DNA from: Arthrobacter sp. PAMC25284 | Lineage (GTDB): Bacteria; Actinomycetota; Actinomycetes; Actinomycetales; Micrococcaceae | Length of the DNA stretch: 64,000 nucleotides | Assembly (NCBI RefSeq): GCF_019443425.1 | Contig: NZ_CP080382.1 | Span: 1,798,001 to 1,862,000, forward strand | Direction of reading: 5' to 3' | In this document: one piece after another, positions 26,589 to 37,825 of the stretch | Layout: every line of letters starts with the position of its first letter | Position numbering within the stretch: the stretch's first letter is position 1 | Translations under genes and position numbers: made by a program | Notes under the pieces: model-generated | The model's input: the letters and a program-made list of their open reading frames with translations, nothing else | Told to the model about the DNA's origin: nothing | Databases searched by the model: none

Positions 26589-27601
26589 AGCGCTGCTCCT
26601 TCCGGGGCGTAAGTGGCGGGAACAAACTGGCCGGGGGCCATGCGGCCGCGTTCGGCCAGCAGCGAAGTAACCTCGTCCGGCGTCGGCATCGCATCGGCAC
26701 AGGACAGGCGGGAGGCGACAAGGGCTCCGGCGGCGTTGGCGTAGTCCAGGACTTCGGCCAGCGGCCAGCCGGACAGCAGTCCATGGCAGAACGCTCCGCC
26801 AAACGCATCGCCGGCGCCGAGGCCGTTGACGGTCTCGACCCGGACGGGGGCGGAGATCACGCGCTCGGTGCGGGTCTTGGCCATCACACCTTCGGGGCCA
26901 AGCTTGACGACGGCGATTTCCACGCCGGCCGCCAACAGCCGGTCGGCCTGCTCGTCGGGGGTGCCTTCGCCCACAGCGACGGCGCATTCCTTGTCATTGC
27001 CGATGGCGACCGTGACGTACGGCAGGATCCTGACGACCTGGGCCCGGGCCTCCTTTTCGGTGGCCCAAAACATCGGCCGGTAGTCGAGGTCGAGGATGGT
27101 GTACTGGCCATCTCTCAGTCCGGACTGGGGCCGGGCCTCGTGGGCCGCGGTGTGCGCCGACCGGCTGGGCTCCTGGCACAGTCCCGTGACGGTGGACCAG
27201 AAGATGCCGGCATCCCTGATGGCGTCCAGGTCCAGTTCTTCGGCCTTGATCTGAAGGTCGGGGGCCGTGGGGAACCGGCCGTAGAAGTAGAGCGGGAAGT
27301 CTTCCGGCGGCTTGATTGCGCAGAAGGTGACCGCAGTGGGGTACTCCTTCACCGGTGAAACGAACGTGTCGTCCACATTGAACTTGCGCAGTTCGCGGTG
27401 CAGGTAGTTGCCGAACGCGTCGTCACCGGTGCGGGTGATCACGCCGGTGCGGCGGCCATGCCTCGCGGCTGCCACCGCCACGTTGGACGGGGATCCGCCC
27501 AGGTACTTTCCGAAGGACGTGACATCCTCCAGATCCACCCCGATGTCATTCGGGTAGATATCAACGCTGATGCGCCCGATCGTGAGCAGTTCGTGGGTCA
27601 C
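26585..27601 (-). CDS. iolC: 5-dehydro-2-deoxygluconokinase
   Basis: A 338-residue PfkB-family sugar kinase that phosphorylates 2-deoxy-5-keto-gluconate. GGSPSNVAVAAARHG near residue 35 is the substrate motif and NGLGAGDAFGGAF near 255 holds the catalytic aspartate and anion hole. It is the first gene of the core leftward operon and is translationally coupled to the aldolase gene by a 4-bp overlap. Two near-consensus IolR-type motifs lie 115-140 bp upstream. Confidence 0.92.
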   Translation of the reverse strand: MTHELLTIGRISVDIYPNDIGVDLEDVTSFGKYLGGSPSNVAVAAARHGRRTGVITRTGDDAFGNYLHRELRKFNVDDTFVSPVKEYPTAVTFCAIKPPEDFPLYFYGRFPTAPDLQIKAEELDLDAIRDAGIFWSTVTGLCQEPSRSAHTAAHEARPQSGLRDGQYTILDLDYRPMFWATEKEARAQVVRILPYVTVAIGNDKECAVAVGEGTPDEQADRLLAAGVEIAVVKLGPEGVMAKTRTERVISAPVRVETVNGLGAGDAFGGAFCHGLLSGWPLAEVLDYANAAGALVASRLSCADAMPTPDEVTSLLAERGRMAPGQFVPATYAPEGAAL

Positions 27602-27715
27602 GTTAATCGTGGACCTTTCTGGTTTGGACTCTGCACCTTCTCGACGGCAGGAGCTCCTGGGCCTGGCGGGTCCGACGTGAGCGGGACCACATCAACTACT
27701 TTGCCTTAGAACTTA

Positions 27716-27741
27716 TGTCCTGTCAAAGGTTTGTACTGACA
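27716..27741 (+). promoter_or_regulatory. Pair of near-consensus IolR-type motifs before iolC
   Basis: TGTCCTGTCA (27716-27725) and TGTACTGACA (27732-27741), each one mismatch from the TGTCCTGACA motif and 16 bp apart, in the 143-bp gap between the tautomerase gene and iolC. The same-phase spacing suits a dimeric GntR regulator binding twice. Function is inferred. Confidence 0.45.
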
Positions 27742-27744
27742 TGT

Positions 27745-28158
27745 TTACAACATGGATTTTTGTGGGGTTTTCAGCTCTCCGGTGACGTACTGGGCGCGGC
27801 CGAAGCCGAATGACCAGTCCTCCGCAGTGTTCTCGACGTAGCCGATAAAGACGTTTTCGCCGGACACCCCCGCTTCGGCCAGTCGCTCCGCGATGGCGGA
27901 AAACAGCGACTGCTTGGCCGCCTGGCTCCGGCCGCCTTGAGTGAAGATCTGGATCATGACCACGTCCGGGGTGCGCTCGAAGCCCAGCCCGGCGTCCTGC
28001 GCAACAATCTGGCCGGCGGGATGCTCAGTCATGATGTGGAAGTAGTCCTGCTCGGGAATGCCGTACTCCGCAAGGATGGCGTCGTGGATCCCCTGGCTGA
28101 TCCGGCGCAAATCCTCTGCACTGCGGCCGGTATTGATGTCTATCCGCACAAGAGGCAT
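27745..28158 (-). CDS. Tautomerase-family protein
   Basis: A 137-residue protein of the 4-oxalocrotonate tautomerase superfamily. It has the expected N-terminal proline (MPLVRIDINTGRSAEDL), which would be the catalytic base after methionine removal. AGGAG lies six bases before the ATG at 28158; the upstream open frame is a shadow. The gene is on the same strand as iolC and has an exact IolR-type motif about 20 bp upstream, so it is likely co-regulated with inositol catabolism. A keto-enol step on an inosose or deoxy-keto-sugar acid is possible but not shown. Confidence 0.82.
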   Translation of the reverse strand: MPLVRIDINTGRSAEDLRRISQGIHDAILAEYGIPEQDYFHIMTEHPAGQIVAQDAGLGFERTPDVVMIQIFTQGGRSQAAKQSLFSAIAERLAEAGVSGENVFIGYVENTAEDWSFGFGRAQYVTGELKTPQKSML

Positions 28159-28178
28159 GCCGTCTCCTAGTAGTAGTT

Positions 28179-28188
28179 TGTCCTGACA
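28179..28188 (+). promoter_or_regulatory. Candidate IolR operator upstream of the tautomerase gene
   Basis: Exact TGTCCTGACA in the context TTTGTCCTGACATACTAACAAA-like AT-rich sequence, 21 bp before the tautomerase start codon. It is identical over TTTGTCCTGACAT to the copy at 16326 upstream of the importer operon, 11.8 kb away. Confidence 0.55.
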
Positions 28189-28252
28189 TACTAACAAATC
28201 AATCAGCAGGATCGCAAGATGGTGCACCGGGTCATTACCCCCCAACGCAAAA

Positions 28253-28319
28253 AGCAACGCGGGGTCACTTTTCGCCGGTCCCACAGGGTGGGATGGGCGA
28301 AAAGTGACCCCGCGTTGCT
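28253..28319 (-). terminator. Large stem-loop terminator of the sucCD operon
   Basis: A perfect 24-bp inverted repeat: 28253-28276 and 28296-28319, with core GGGGTCACTTTTCGCC. The 19-base centre can also pair (CCCAC/GTGGG). Read leftward, the stem is followed by TTTTTGCG, so it is a good rho-independent terminator for sucD. The size and near-complete pairing are unusual and suggest a dispersed repeat element used as a terminator. Confidence 0.8.
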
Positions 28320-28360
28320 CTGGGGTGGTGCTGTGGTGCTGCTTCCCTGAAGGCCTGGGC

Positions 28361-29263
28361 CTAGAGGGTTGCGAAGACCTCGCGCAGGAGCTTGGCGGTC
28401 TCGGACGGCGTCTTGCCGACCTTGACTCCGGCAGCCTCAAGGGCTTCCTTCTTGGCCTGGGCGGTGCCTGCGGAGCCGGAGACGATGGCGCCGGCGTGGC
28501 CCATGGTCTTGCCTTCCGGGGCGGTGAAGCCGGCAACGTAGCCGACGACCGGCTTCGTGACGTGGGCCTTGATGTAATCGGCTGCACGCTCTTCGGCGTC
28601 GCCGCCGATTTCGCCGATCATCACAATCGCCTTCGTCTCGGGGTCAGCTTCGAAGGCTTCGAGGGCGTCGATGTGGGTGGTGCCGATGACCGGGTCGCCG
28701 CCAATGCCGATGGCAGTGGAGAAGCCCAGATCGCGCAGTTCGTACATCATCTGGTAGGTCAGGGTGCCGGACTTGGAGACCAGGCCGATCGGGCCCTTGC
28801 CGGTGATGTTCGCCGGGGTGATGCCGACGAGGGCCTCACCCGGCGTGATGATGCCGGGGCAGTTCGGCCCGATGATGCGGGTGACCTGCTTGCCGTTGGT
28901 GTCGACCTTGGACTGGGCCAGCGCCCAGAACTCGGCGGAGTCCTGGACCGGCACACCTTCGGTGATAACAACGACCAGGCCGATGCCTGCCTCGATGGCT
29001 TCGACGACGGCGTCCTTGGTGAACGCCGGGGGCACGAAGACGATGGAAACGTCGGCGCCGGTCTCGGCCATGGCTTCCTTGACGGTGCCGAAGACGGTGA
29101 TCTCGTTATCGCCGTGCAGGACCGTGGTGCCGGCCTTGCGGGCGTTGACGCCGCCAACGACGTTTGTGCCGGCCTTCAGCATGAGGGCGGTGTGCTTGGT
29201 GCCTTCGCCGCCGGTGATGCCCTGGACGATGACCTTGGAGTCTTTGTTCAGATAAATAGACAT
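28361..29263 (-). CDS. sucD: Succinyl-CoA synthetase alpha subunit
   Basis: A 300-residue subunit with an N-terminal CoA-binding Rossmann domain ([22 protein letters not shown]) and the phosphorylated-histidine segment in [13 protein letters not shown] near residue 250. With SucC it makes succinate and ATP or GTP from succinyl-CoA in the TCA cycle. It follows sucC by 26 bp and ends at a large terminator. Length is standard. Confidence 0.95.
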   Translation of the reverse strand: MSIYLNKDSKVIVQGITGGEGTKHTALMLKAGTNVVGGVNARKAGTTVLHGDNEITVFGTVKEAMAETGADVSIVFVPPAFTKDAVVEAIEAGIGLVVVITEGVPVQDSAEFWALAQSKVDTNGKQVTRIIGPNCPGIITPGEALVGITPANITGKGPIGLVSKSGTLTYQMMYELRDLGFSTAIGIGGDPVIGTTHIDALEAFEADPETKAIVMIGEIGGDAEERAADYIKAHVTKPVVGYVAGFTAPEGKTMGHAGAIVSGSAGTAQAKKEALEAAGVKVGKTPSETAKLLREVFATL

Positions 29264-29289
29264 GTTTGAGTCGCCTTACTTCCCGGTGC

Positions 29290-30457
29290 TTACTTCGAGT
29301 TGGCGAGCTCGGCAGCCTTGTCGGCGCCCTCGTCCATGGTGGCGGCCAAGGTTACCAGCGGGTGGTTGGCCTCGGCCAGGATGCGGCGGCCTTCCTCGAC
29401 GTTGTTGCCGTCGAGGCGGACGACCAGCGGCTTGTTGGCGGAGGAGCCGAGCTCGGCCAGTGCGCCGACGATGCCCTTGGCCACCGCGTCACAGGCGGTG
29501 ATGCCGCCGAAGACGTTGACGAAAACGGACTTGACCTGCTCGTCGCCCAGGATGACGTCGAGACCGGCAGCCATGACCTCGGCGGACGCTCCACCGCCGA
29601 TGTCCAGGAAGTTGGCGGGCTTGACGTTGCCGTGGTTTTCACCGGCGTAGGCAACGACGTCCAGGGTGGACATCACCAGGCCGGCGCCGTTGCCGATGAT
29701 GCCGACTTCGCCGTCGAGCTTGACGTAGTTGAGGTCCTGGGCTTTGGCCTTCGCCTCAAGCGGGTCGGCCTCGTCCTTGTCTTCCAGCTTGGCGTGGTGC
29801 GGGTGGCGGAAGCCGGCGTTCTCGTCCAGGGAGACCTTGCCATCGAGGGCAACGACGTCACCGGCGCCGGTCAGGACCAGCGGGTTGACCTCGACGAGGG
29901 TGGCGTCTTCCTTTTTGAAAACGTCCCAGAGCTTGAGGATGACGGCGGCGACCTTGCCGCGCAGTTCCTCGGAGAAGCCTGCGGCGGCAACGATTTCGTC
30001 GGCCTTGGCCTGGTCGATGCCAACGGCCGGGTCGATCGCGATCTTGGCCAATGCGTCGGGGCGTTCAACAGCGAGCTGTTCGATTTCCATGCCGCCTTCT
30101 ACCGAGCACATGGCCAGGTAGTTGCGGTTGGCCCGGTCCAGCAGGACGGAGAAGTAGTATTCCTCGGCAATGTCGGCGCCCTGGGCAATCATCACCTTGT
30201 GAACGGTGTGGCCCTTGATGTCCATACCGAGGATGTTGGTGGAGTGCTCGAGAGCCTCAGCGGCGGTCTTGGCAACCTTGACACCGCCGGCCCTTGCCGC
30301 GGCCTCCGGCCTTGACCTGTGCCTTGACGACAGTTACGCCGCCGATCTTCTCGGCAGCTGCTTTTGCTTCTTCAGGGGTGTGCGCCACGATGCCGGCAAG
30401 CACGGGTACACCGTGCGCCTCGAACATATCGCGCGCCTGATATTCAAACAGGTCCAC
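29290..30457 (-). pseudogene. sucC: Succinyl-CoA synthetase beta subunit, frameshifted
   Basis: An ATP-grasp subunit that should be 388 residues. It starts at GTG 30457 ([24 protein letters not shown] upstream) and is in frame up to QVKAGGRGK, then the frame runs into [10 protein letters not shown] and stops. Homology resumes one frame over with [15 protein letters not shown] and [18 protein letters not shown] to the stop at 29290. Removing one G from the run at 30291-30293 (coding AAGGGCCGG) restores a complete gene of exactly expected length. Since sucD is intact and the enzyme is central, a sequencing error is more likely than a dead gene. Confidence 0.9.
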
Positions 30458-30793
30458 GGGTAAGTGTCCTCTACGTCGAAGTAGTTTCTGTACAGCCGGA
30501 CCCCGCGTTATCGCAGTTACCGGGCTGCGGAATAAACGCGCCCTGCGGCAGGCTTGGGAACAAGCCACGCGGCGCAATACTCCTTGGGGAACTCTAGTCC
30601 TTTCTGCGGACCAGCCCGTCCAAGACTACCTCTTCTGTGACGAAGGACACTATTCTATGGAGCGTAGAAAAACCCCTAGATCACGCGGTTTTCGGGGCCT
30701 CTAATCCCGCACGGGAGCCGTTTCGGGGCTGCCGGACGTCCCGCGTCACGGTGAGGGACACGGCGACGTCGGTCCGCCGGCCCCGGCCGGGGA
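30458..30793. other. Upstream region of sucCD, no gene seen
   Basis: A 336-bp gap between pcrA and sucC, both leftward. No convincing reading frame with a ribosome-binding site was found. It should contain the sucCD promoter and leader; the stretch around 30630-30680 is visibly more AT-rich than its surroundings. Short GC palindromes near 30770-30790 follow the pcrA stop but lack a T run. Confidence 0.5.
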
Positions 30794-33319
30794 TCAGGCG
30801 TCGAGCTTGGTCAGCGGCGCGTAGCGGAGCAGGAGCCGCTTCTCTCCGATACCGAACTTCACCTTGGCCACGGTCTTGTCTCCGGCGCCTTCGACGGCGA
30901 GGACGGTCCCGTTGCCGAAACTCGTGTGGTTGACCTGGTCTCCTACGCTGACGGCGACGATTTCCTTCTGCGGCTGCACCCGGTTCTTCGCGACGGCGGC
31001 CGGAACGTCGGCGTTAAACCCGGCAGACGGGCTGGCCGCGGCGCCCCGGGCCGTGCCGGCTCCCCAGAACGATCCGCCATAGCGGCTCGAGCCGATGGCT
31101 GCCCCGCTCCCCCATCCGCCGGACTGGCGGATGGAGCCTTCGCGCTTCCATTCGACGAGCTCGGCCGGGATCTCCTCGATGAACTGGCTCGCCGGGTTGT
31201 ACTGACTCTGGCCCCACATGCTGCGCACTTCGGACCGGGTCAGGTAAAGCCGCTTCCGGGCACGGGTCAGGCCCACGTAGGCCAGCCGGCGTTCCTCGGC
31301 GAGTTCCTTGGGGTCCGTCGCGGACCGCTGGTGCGGGAAGAGCCCGTGTTCCATGCCGGTGAGGAACACCACGGGGAACTCCAGTCCCTTCGCCGTATGC
31401 AGGGTCATCAGCGTAACGACACCCAAACGCTTGGCCTCGGCCACGGCCGCGTCAATGTCCGCGCCCGGGGCGTCCGGGATCTGGTCGGCGTCAGCGACGA
31501 GCGAGACCTTTTCCAGGAACTCGCCGAGCGAACCTTCCGGATTGTCGCGTTCGTATTCCCGCACGACGGCGACGAGTTCCGCAAGGTTCTCTACCCGCGA
31601 CTCATCCTGCGGGTCGGTGCTGGACCGCAGCCCGGCGAGGTAGCCGGTCTGTTCCAGGACTGCTTCGACGGCGGCAGCGGCACCGGAGCCGGCGGCGACT
31701 TCGGCGAGGTCGTCGAGCATTTTCACGAAGCCCAGCACGGCGTTGACCGACCGTGTCGCCATGCCGGGAGCTTCTTCGGCCCGCCGGGCGGCGGCCATGA
31801 AGGAGGTGCGCCCGCGCTCGGCCAGGGACGCCACGGCGCCTTCGGCCCGGTCGCCGATGCCGCGCTTGGGTTCGTTCAGGATCCGGCGGAGGTTGACGTC
31901 GTCGTCGGGGTTCACCAGAACCCGCAGGTAGGCGAGGGCGTCCTTGATTTCCTTGCGCTCGTAGAAGCGGGTGCCGCCGACTACTTTGTAGGGAAGTCCG
32001 ACGCGGACCAGGACATCCTCGATGGAGCGGGACTGGGCGTTGGTGCGGTAGAAGATCGCGACGTCGCCGGGGCGGAGGTCGCCTTCGTCCTGCAGCCGGT
32101 CGATTTCCTTGGCGATGAACTGCGCCTCGTCGTGCTCGTTCTCCCCGACGTAGCCGACGATCTTCTCGCCGTCGCCCTCGGCCGTCCAGAGCCGTTTCTC
32201 CGGCCGGTTGGGGTTGCGGGAAATCACCGAGTTTGCGGCGCTGAGGATGGTTTGGGTGGAGCGGTAGTTCTGCTCCAGCTTGATGGTGCGGGCGTCCGGG
32301 TAGTCCTTTTCAAACTCCACAATGTTGCGGATGTCGGCGCCGCGGAAGGCATAGATGGACTGGTCCGAATCGCCGACGACTGTCAGCTCGGCCGCGCCGG
32401 GGCCCTCGCCGACGATCTCGCGGACCAGTGCGTACTGGGCGTGGTTGGTGTCCTGGTATTCGTCCACCAGGACATGCCGGAAGCGGCGCCGGTAAGAGTC
32501 AGCGAGCGCCGGGAAGGCCCGGAACATGTACACCACCTGCGCGATCAGGTCATCGAAGTCCATCGCGTTGGCCTGCCGCAGCCGCTGGGTATAGCCCTTG
32601 AAGACCTCCGCGACGGCCTGTTCGAAGGGGTCGTTGTAGTTGGCGCTGGAGGCGTAGGAATCGTCGTCGATCAGCTCGTTTTTGAGCGCCGAGATTTTGT
32701 GCTGGATGGCCTTGGGGGCGAACCGTTTGGGGTCCAGGTCCAGGTTCTTGGCCACGAGCGTGATCAGGCGCAGCGAATCGGCGGAATCGTAGATGGAGAA
32801 GTTCGAATTCAGGCCGACGTTCTTGGCCTCGCGGCGCAGGATCCGGACGCAGGAGGAGTGGAAGGTCGAGATCCACATGGTCTTGGCCCGGCCGCCGACC
32901 AGGGCTTCAATGCGCTCCCGCATTTCTGCGGCGGCTTTGTTGGTGAAGGTGATGGCCAGAATCTCGCCGTGGTGCGACCGGCCCGTGGCGATCAGGTAGG
33001 CGATCCGGTTACTGAGCACGCGGGTCTTGCCCGAACCTGCACCGGCGACGATCAGCAGCGCCCCGCCGGCGTGTTTGACGGCTTCTTCCTGCTCCGGGTT
33101 CAGCCCGTCGAGGAGTTCGGCTGCCGACGGGAGCTGCGGGCGGTCCCAATCGCCGCCTGACGGTCCGGGTGCGGCGGCCGCGGCGTCGCCGCCGAAGGGT
33201 GCCACTTCGCCTCCCGCCTGCGCACTGACGCGGGTTGCGGCACTCGAATTCGCGGGTGATGCAGCCTTTGTGGCAGCTTGGAAGGGTCCGTCGGCGTAAG
33301 GGTCAAACAACATATCCAT
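30794..33319 (-). CDS. pcrA: ATP-dependent DNA helicase PcrA/UvrD
   Basis: An 841-residue SF1A helicase for repair and replication. In order: a low-complexity leader of about 75 residues, GLNPEQEEAVKH (Q-motif region), Walker A GAGSGKTRVL, DEYQDTNHAQ (motif II), GDSDQSIYAFRGA (motif III), TLHTAKGLEFPVVF (motif V), VGLTRARKRLYL (motif VI) and a C-terminal tudor-like tail (VGDQVNHTSFGNGTV). Start ATG 33319 is used because the frame before it is non-homologous; no clear ribosome-binding site is present, and ATG 33313 is an alternative. It is upstream of sucCD on the same strand with a 336-bp gap. Confidence 0.94.
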   Translation of the reverse strand: MDMLFDPYADGPFQAATKAASPANSSAATRVSAQAGGEVAPFGGDAAAAAPGPSGGDWDRPQLPSAAELLDGLNPEQEEAVKHAGGALLIVAGAGSGKTRVLSNRIAYLIATGRSHHGEILAITFTNKAAAEMRERIEALVGGRAKTMWISTFHSSCVRILRREAKNVGLNSNFSIYDSADSLRLITLVAKNLDLDPKRFAPKAIQHKISALKNELIDDDSYASSANYNDPFEQAVAEVFKGYTQRLRQANAMDFDDLIAQVVYMFRAFPALADSYRRRFRHVLVDEYQDTNHAQYALVREIVGEGPGAAELTVVGDSDQSIYAFRGADIRNIVEFEKDYPDARTIKLEQNYRSTQTILSAANSVISRNPNRPEKRLWTAEGDGEKIVGYVGENEHDEAQFIAKEIDRLQDEGDLRPGDVAIFYRTNAQSRSIEDVLVRVGLPYKVVGGTRFYERKEIKDALAYLRVLVNPDDDVNLRRILNEPKRGIGDRAEGAVASLAERGRTSFMAAARRAEEAPGMATRSVNAVLGFVKMLDDLAEVAAGSGAAAAVEAVLEQTGYLAGLRSSTDPQDESRVENLAELVAVVREYERDNPEGSLGEFLEKVSLVADADQIPDAPGADIDAAVAEAKRLGVVTLMTLHTAKGLEFPVVFLTGMEHGLFPHQRSATDPKELAEERRLAYVGLTRARKRLYLTRSEVRSMWGQSQYNPASQFIEEIPAELVEWKREGSIRQSGGWGSGAAIGSSRYGGSFWGAGTARGAAASPSAGFNADVPAAVAKNRVQPQKEIVAVSVGDQVNHTSFGNGTVLAVEGAGDKTVAKVKFGIGEKRLLLRYAPLTKLDA

Positions 33320-33367
33320 GGTGGTATCAAGTCTAGGCGCTGCCACCGACGGCGGTTCCCGCCCCAC

Positions 33368-33495
33368 GGGACATGCCCTCGCCTGCCCGCAGCCAGTGGA
33401 CATAAAGCCACTCTGCCCACCCCTCGCCGCGAAGAATGAGCATGTCCCCCGCAGCTCGCCGCGACATAGAGCGCGAAGAATGAGCATGTCCCCCG
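33368..33495. repeat. Intergenic cluster of GGACATGCCC-type repeats
   Basis: The gap before pcrA contains GGGACATGCCC (33368), AGTGGACATAAAGCCACT (33395-33412), and two identical 24-bp units beginning CGCGAAGAATGAGCATG (33428-33451 and 33472-33495), which carry the inverse GCATGTCCCC. The same vocabulary recurs in the gap at 37665-37807. It looks like a dispersed, palindromic intergenic repeat. Confidence 0.65.
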
Positions 33496-33500
33496 GAGAT

Positions 33501-34403
33501 CTACCCGACCGACCCCGACTCGAGGGCGGCACGCAACTGCTGTACCGCCGTCGTGCCTCCTGCGATGAACCACTCCAGACCATTCACGCGGACGACGTCG
33601 GCGGCGCCGCCGGCGGCCAGGACGATCGCTTTGCCGGGCAGCCAGTCCCATTCGGGGCAGCTGTGCTGGAACCAGCAGCCCACCCCGCCGTCGGCGACCC
33701 TGCCGAGGTCGCAGGAGCCGGACCCGAACATGCGCAGCGTCGCCGCCGACGTCGCGGCCGCGTGCCACGGCATGGCGCACATTGGGTCCGCGAGCCAGCC
33801 CGGGTGGATGTAGGTGGCGGCACTGAGCTCGGCAACCGGGGTCTCCGAACGGCTCTCGCCACCGGTGCCGCCCGGCCGGAAGCTGGTCAGCCGTTCGCCG
33901 TTAAGCGTCGCGGCCCGCGAGGTACCGCCGAGCCAGAGCTTGTCTTCTTCGGGCTGGAAGATCGCGCCAAGGACCACCTCGCCGGCAGCCTTAAGGGCCA
34001 GGGCGGAGCACCAGTAGGTGGATCCATGCAGGAAGTTATAGGTGCCGTCGACCGGATCAATTACCCAGGTCCGGCCACTGCTGCCGGCTACGGACGCACC
34101 TTCCTCACCGAGGATTCCATCCTCGGGACGGCAACGCCGGAGCTGGTCCAGGACGTAGGCCTCCGCCGCGTGGTCGGCGGCGGTCACAACATCCGAAATG
34201 GACGTTTTCTGCCGGCCTTCCAGTCCGGCCTGCCGCATCAGCAGCGCCAGGGTTCCGGCCTCCCGGACAAGCGCTTCAGCCAACTGGAAGTCATCCAGCC
34301 CGGGGTCAAGTTCGGCGGCGCTGTGCCGGCCGAGCCGGTATCCGCCCAGTTCGTTCCTGCCCCTGCCGGTGCCTGCTGCTTCGTCTCTGTCCGGTTCGCT
34401 CAC
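33501..34403 (-). CDS. Inositol monophosphatase family protein
   Basis: A 300-residue magnesium-dependent phosphatase. GEEGASV near residue 95, WVIDPVDGTYNFLHG near 115 and EWDWLPGKAIVLAAGG near 250 are the three metal/phosphate motifs. Members hydrolyse inositol-1-phosphate, histidinol phosphate or similar; the sequence does not decide. GTG 34403 is the likely start, since the frame upstream lacks homology. It is near, but not adjacent to, the inositol catabolic genes and belongs more likely to inositol lipid or histidine metabolism. Confidence 0.87.
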   Translation of the reverse strand: MSEPDRDEAAGTGRGRNELGGYRLGRHSAAELDPGLDDFQLAEALVREAGTLALLMRQAGLEGRQKTSISDVVTAADHAAEAYVLDQLRRCRPEDGILGEEGASVAGSSGRTWVIDPVDGTYNFLHGSTYWCSALALKAAGEVVLGAIFQPEEDKLWLGGTSRAATLNGERLTSFRPGGTGGESRSETPVAELSAATYIHPGWLADPMCAMPWHAAATSAATLRMFGSGSCDLGRVADGGVGCWFQHSCPEWDWLPGKAIVLAAGGAADVVRVNGLEWFIAGGTTAVQQLRAALESGSVG

Positions 34404-34589
34404 GCGTTCCAGACTAGCGGCGGCCCGCGGCGGTGAACAGTCAGCCTCACGCGGCAGCCACGCTCCGGCACCCTGGTGGCGACAGGTACCGCCCATGGCC
34501 GAAACTGGTTAACTAGAGCCGTGCGACGTCGGCGGGGACCGCCAAGCCGGCTCCGCCCAAGAGGACCCCGCCTATGAGATGGAGACACG

Positions 34590-36983
<2,394 letters not shown>

Positions 36984-37033
36984 CCGACGCGCCAGCGGAC
37001 ATCCCGAATGAAACTGTCGACGATAATGGTTTT

Positions 37034-37684
37034 ATGGCCAAGACACCCGCACAACGGATCAAGAAGCACGGCAACAAAGCAGTTGTTCCCCAGCACCAGC
37101 TGCCTTCGGTGATCAATCCCAGCACCAGCCGGTCGCCCGAAAAAGCGAAGAGCAACAGCAATTTGATTGTGGTGGCCGGCGCCGTGGCCAGCCTGTTCCT
37201 GTTCTGGTACCTGCACCTGCTCACCCTGGAGCAGCTCACCCAGCTTTCCGGCGGCCTGGCCATGCCGGATTCACTGATCGGCGGCTTTGACAGGGACTTC
37301 GTCGGGCAGTTGCGTGCCGCCATGAACCCGGATGCCCTCGGCCAGCTCAGCTACGTCCACAAGACGGCAGGCACGCTCTTCCCGCTGATCTTCGGTTTCA
37401 GCTGGCTGCTGCTGATCGGAATCAATGTTGCCCGCAAACCGCTGCGCTGGGCGTTGTGGGCGCTGCCGTTGCTGTTCGCCGCCGTGCGGCTGTGGGGAAA
37501 CGCCGCGATTGACACCATGATGTCTGCCAACGTGCTCGATCCGACCCAGGTTGCCCTGGCCTCCGGGCTCACCGTGGCCGGCTGGGTGCTGCTGGTGCTG
37601 AGCCTGCTGGCCGGCGGTGCGGCTGTGTTCATCGGCCGGAAGTCCGGTGCTGCCCGCCGGGCACGGGGACATGCCCCCTCCTAA
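37034..37684 (+). CDS. Hypothetical four-helix membrane protein
   Basis: A protein of 216 residues from ATG 37034 (MAKTPAQRIKKHGNKAVV), with a basic cytoplasmic N-terminus and four hydrophobic segments (starting VVAGAVASLFLFWYLHLL, then FPLIFGFSWLLLIGINVA, WALWALPLLFAAV and VAGWVLLVLSLLAGGAAV). A TTG at 36980 would overlap the UvrA-like gene but lacks support. No family is recognised. The C-terminal RARGHAPS and the stop codon lie inside an intergenic GGACATGCCC-type repeat, so the end of the protein may have been altered by it. Confidence 0.7.
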   Translation: MAKTPAQRIKKHGNKAVVPQHQLPSVINPSTSRSPEKAKSNSNLIVVAGAVASLFLFWYLHLLTLEQLTQLSGGLAMPDSLIGGFDRDFVGQLRAAMNPDALGQLSYVHKTAGTLFPLIFGFSWLLLIGINVARKPLRWALWALPLLFAAVRLWGNAAIDTMMSANVLDPTQVALASGLTVAGWVLLVLSLLAGGAAVFIGRKSGAARRARGHAPS

Positions 37685-37807
37685 ACCTCCGCAGTGGACA
37701 TAAGCCCCGGCCCAAGGTCCTTGCCGCGGGACATGCCCCACCCGTGACGCGGCCGATGGACATATGCCCACTATGTCCATTCCTGAGCAGCAGAAAGGGG
37801 CATGTCC
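37665..37807. repeat. Second cluster of GGACATGCCC-type repeats
   Basis: Contains GGGGACATGCCCC (37665-37677), GCAGTGGACATAAGCCCC (37691-37708), GGGACATGCCCC (37728-37739), the inverted pair ATGGACATA/TATGTCCAT (37756-37764, 37772-37780) and AAAGGGGCATGTCC (from 37795). It shares AGTGGACATAA and GGGACATGCCC with the cluster at 33368-33495. It lies between convergent genes, where it may also serve as a terminator. Confidence 0.65.
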
Positions 37808-37825
37808 AACGGCGGGCGGCGGGTC

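Noticed and set aside
23872..28587. Very long opposite-strand frames over iolD, iolA and sucD
   Set aside because: These are typical high-GC shadow frames with Gly/Asp/Val-rich products and no homology or ribosome-binding sites.
33428..33495. Two 24-bp repeats as the start of a CRISPR array
   Set aside because: Only two units with a 20-bp gap, no cas genes, and the same motifs recur in inverted orientation elsewhere.
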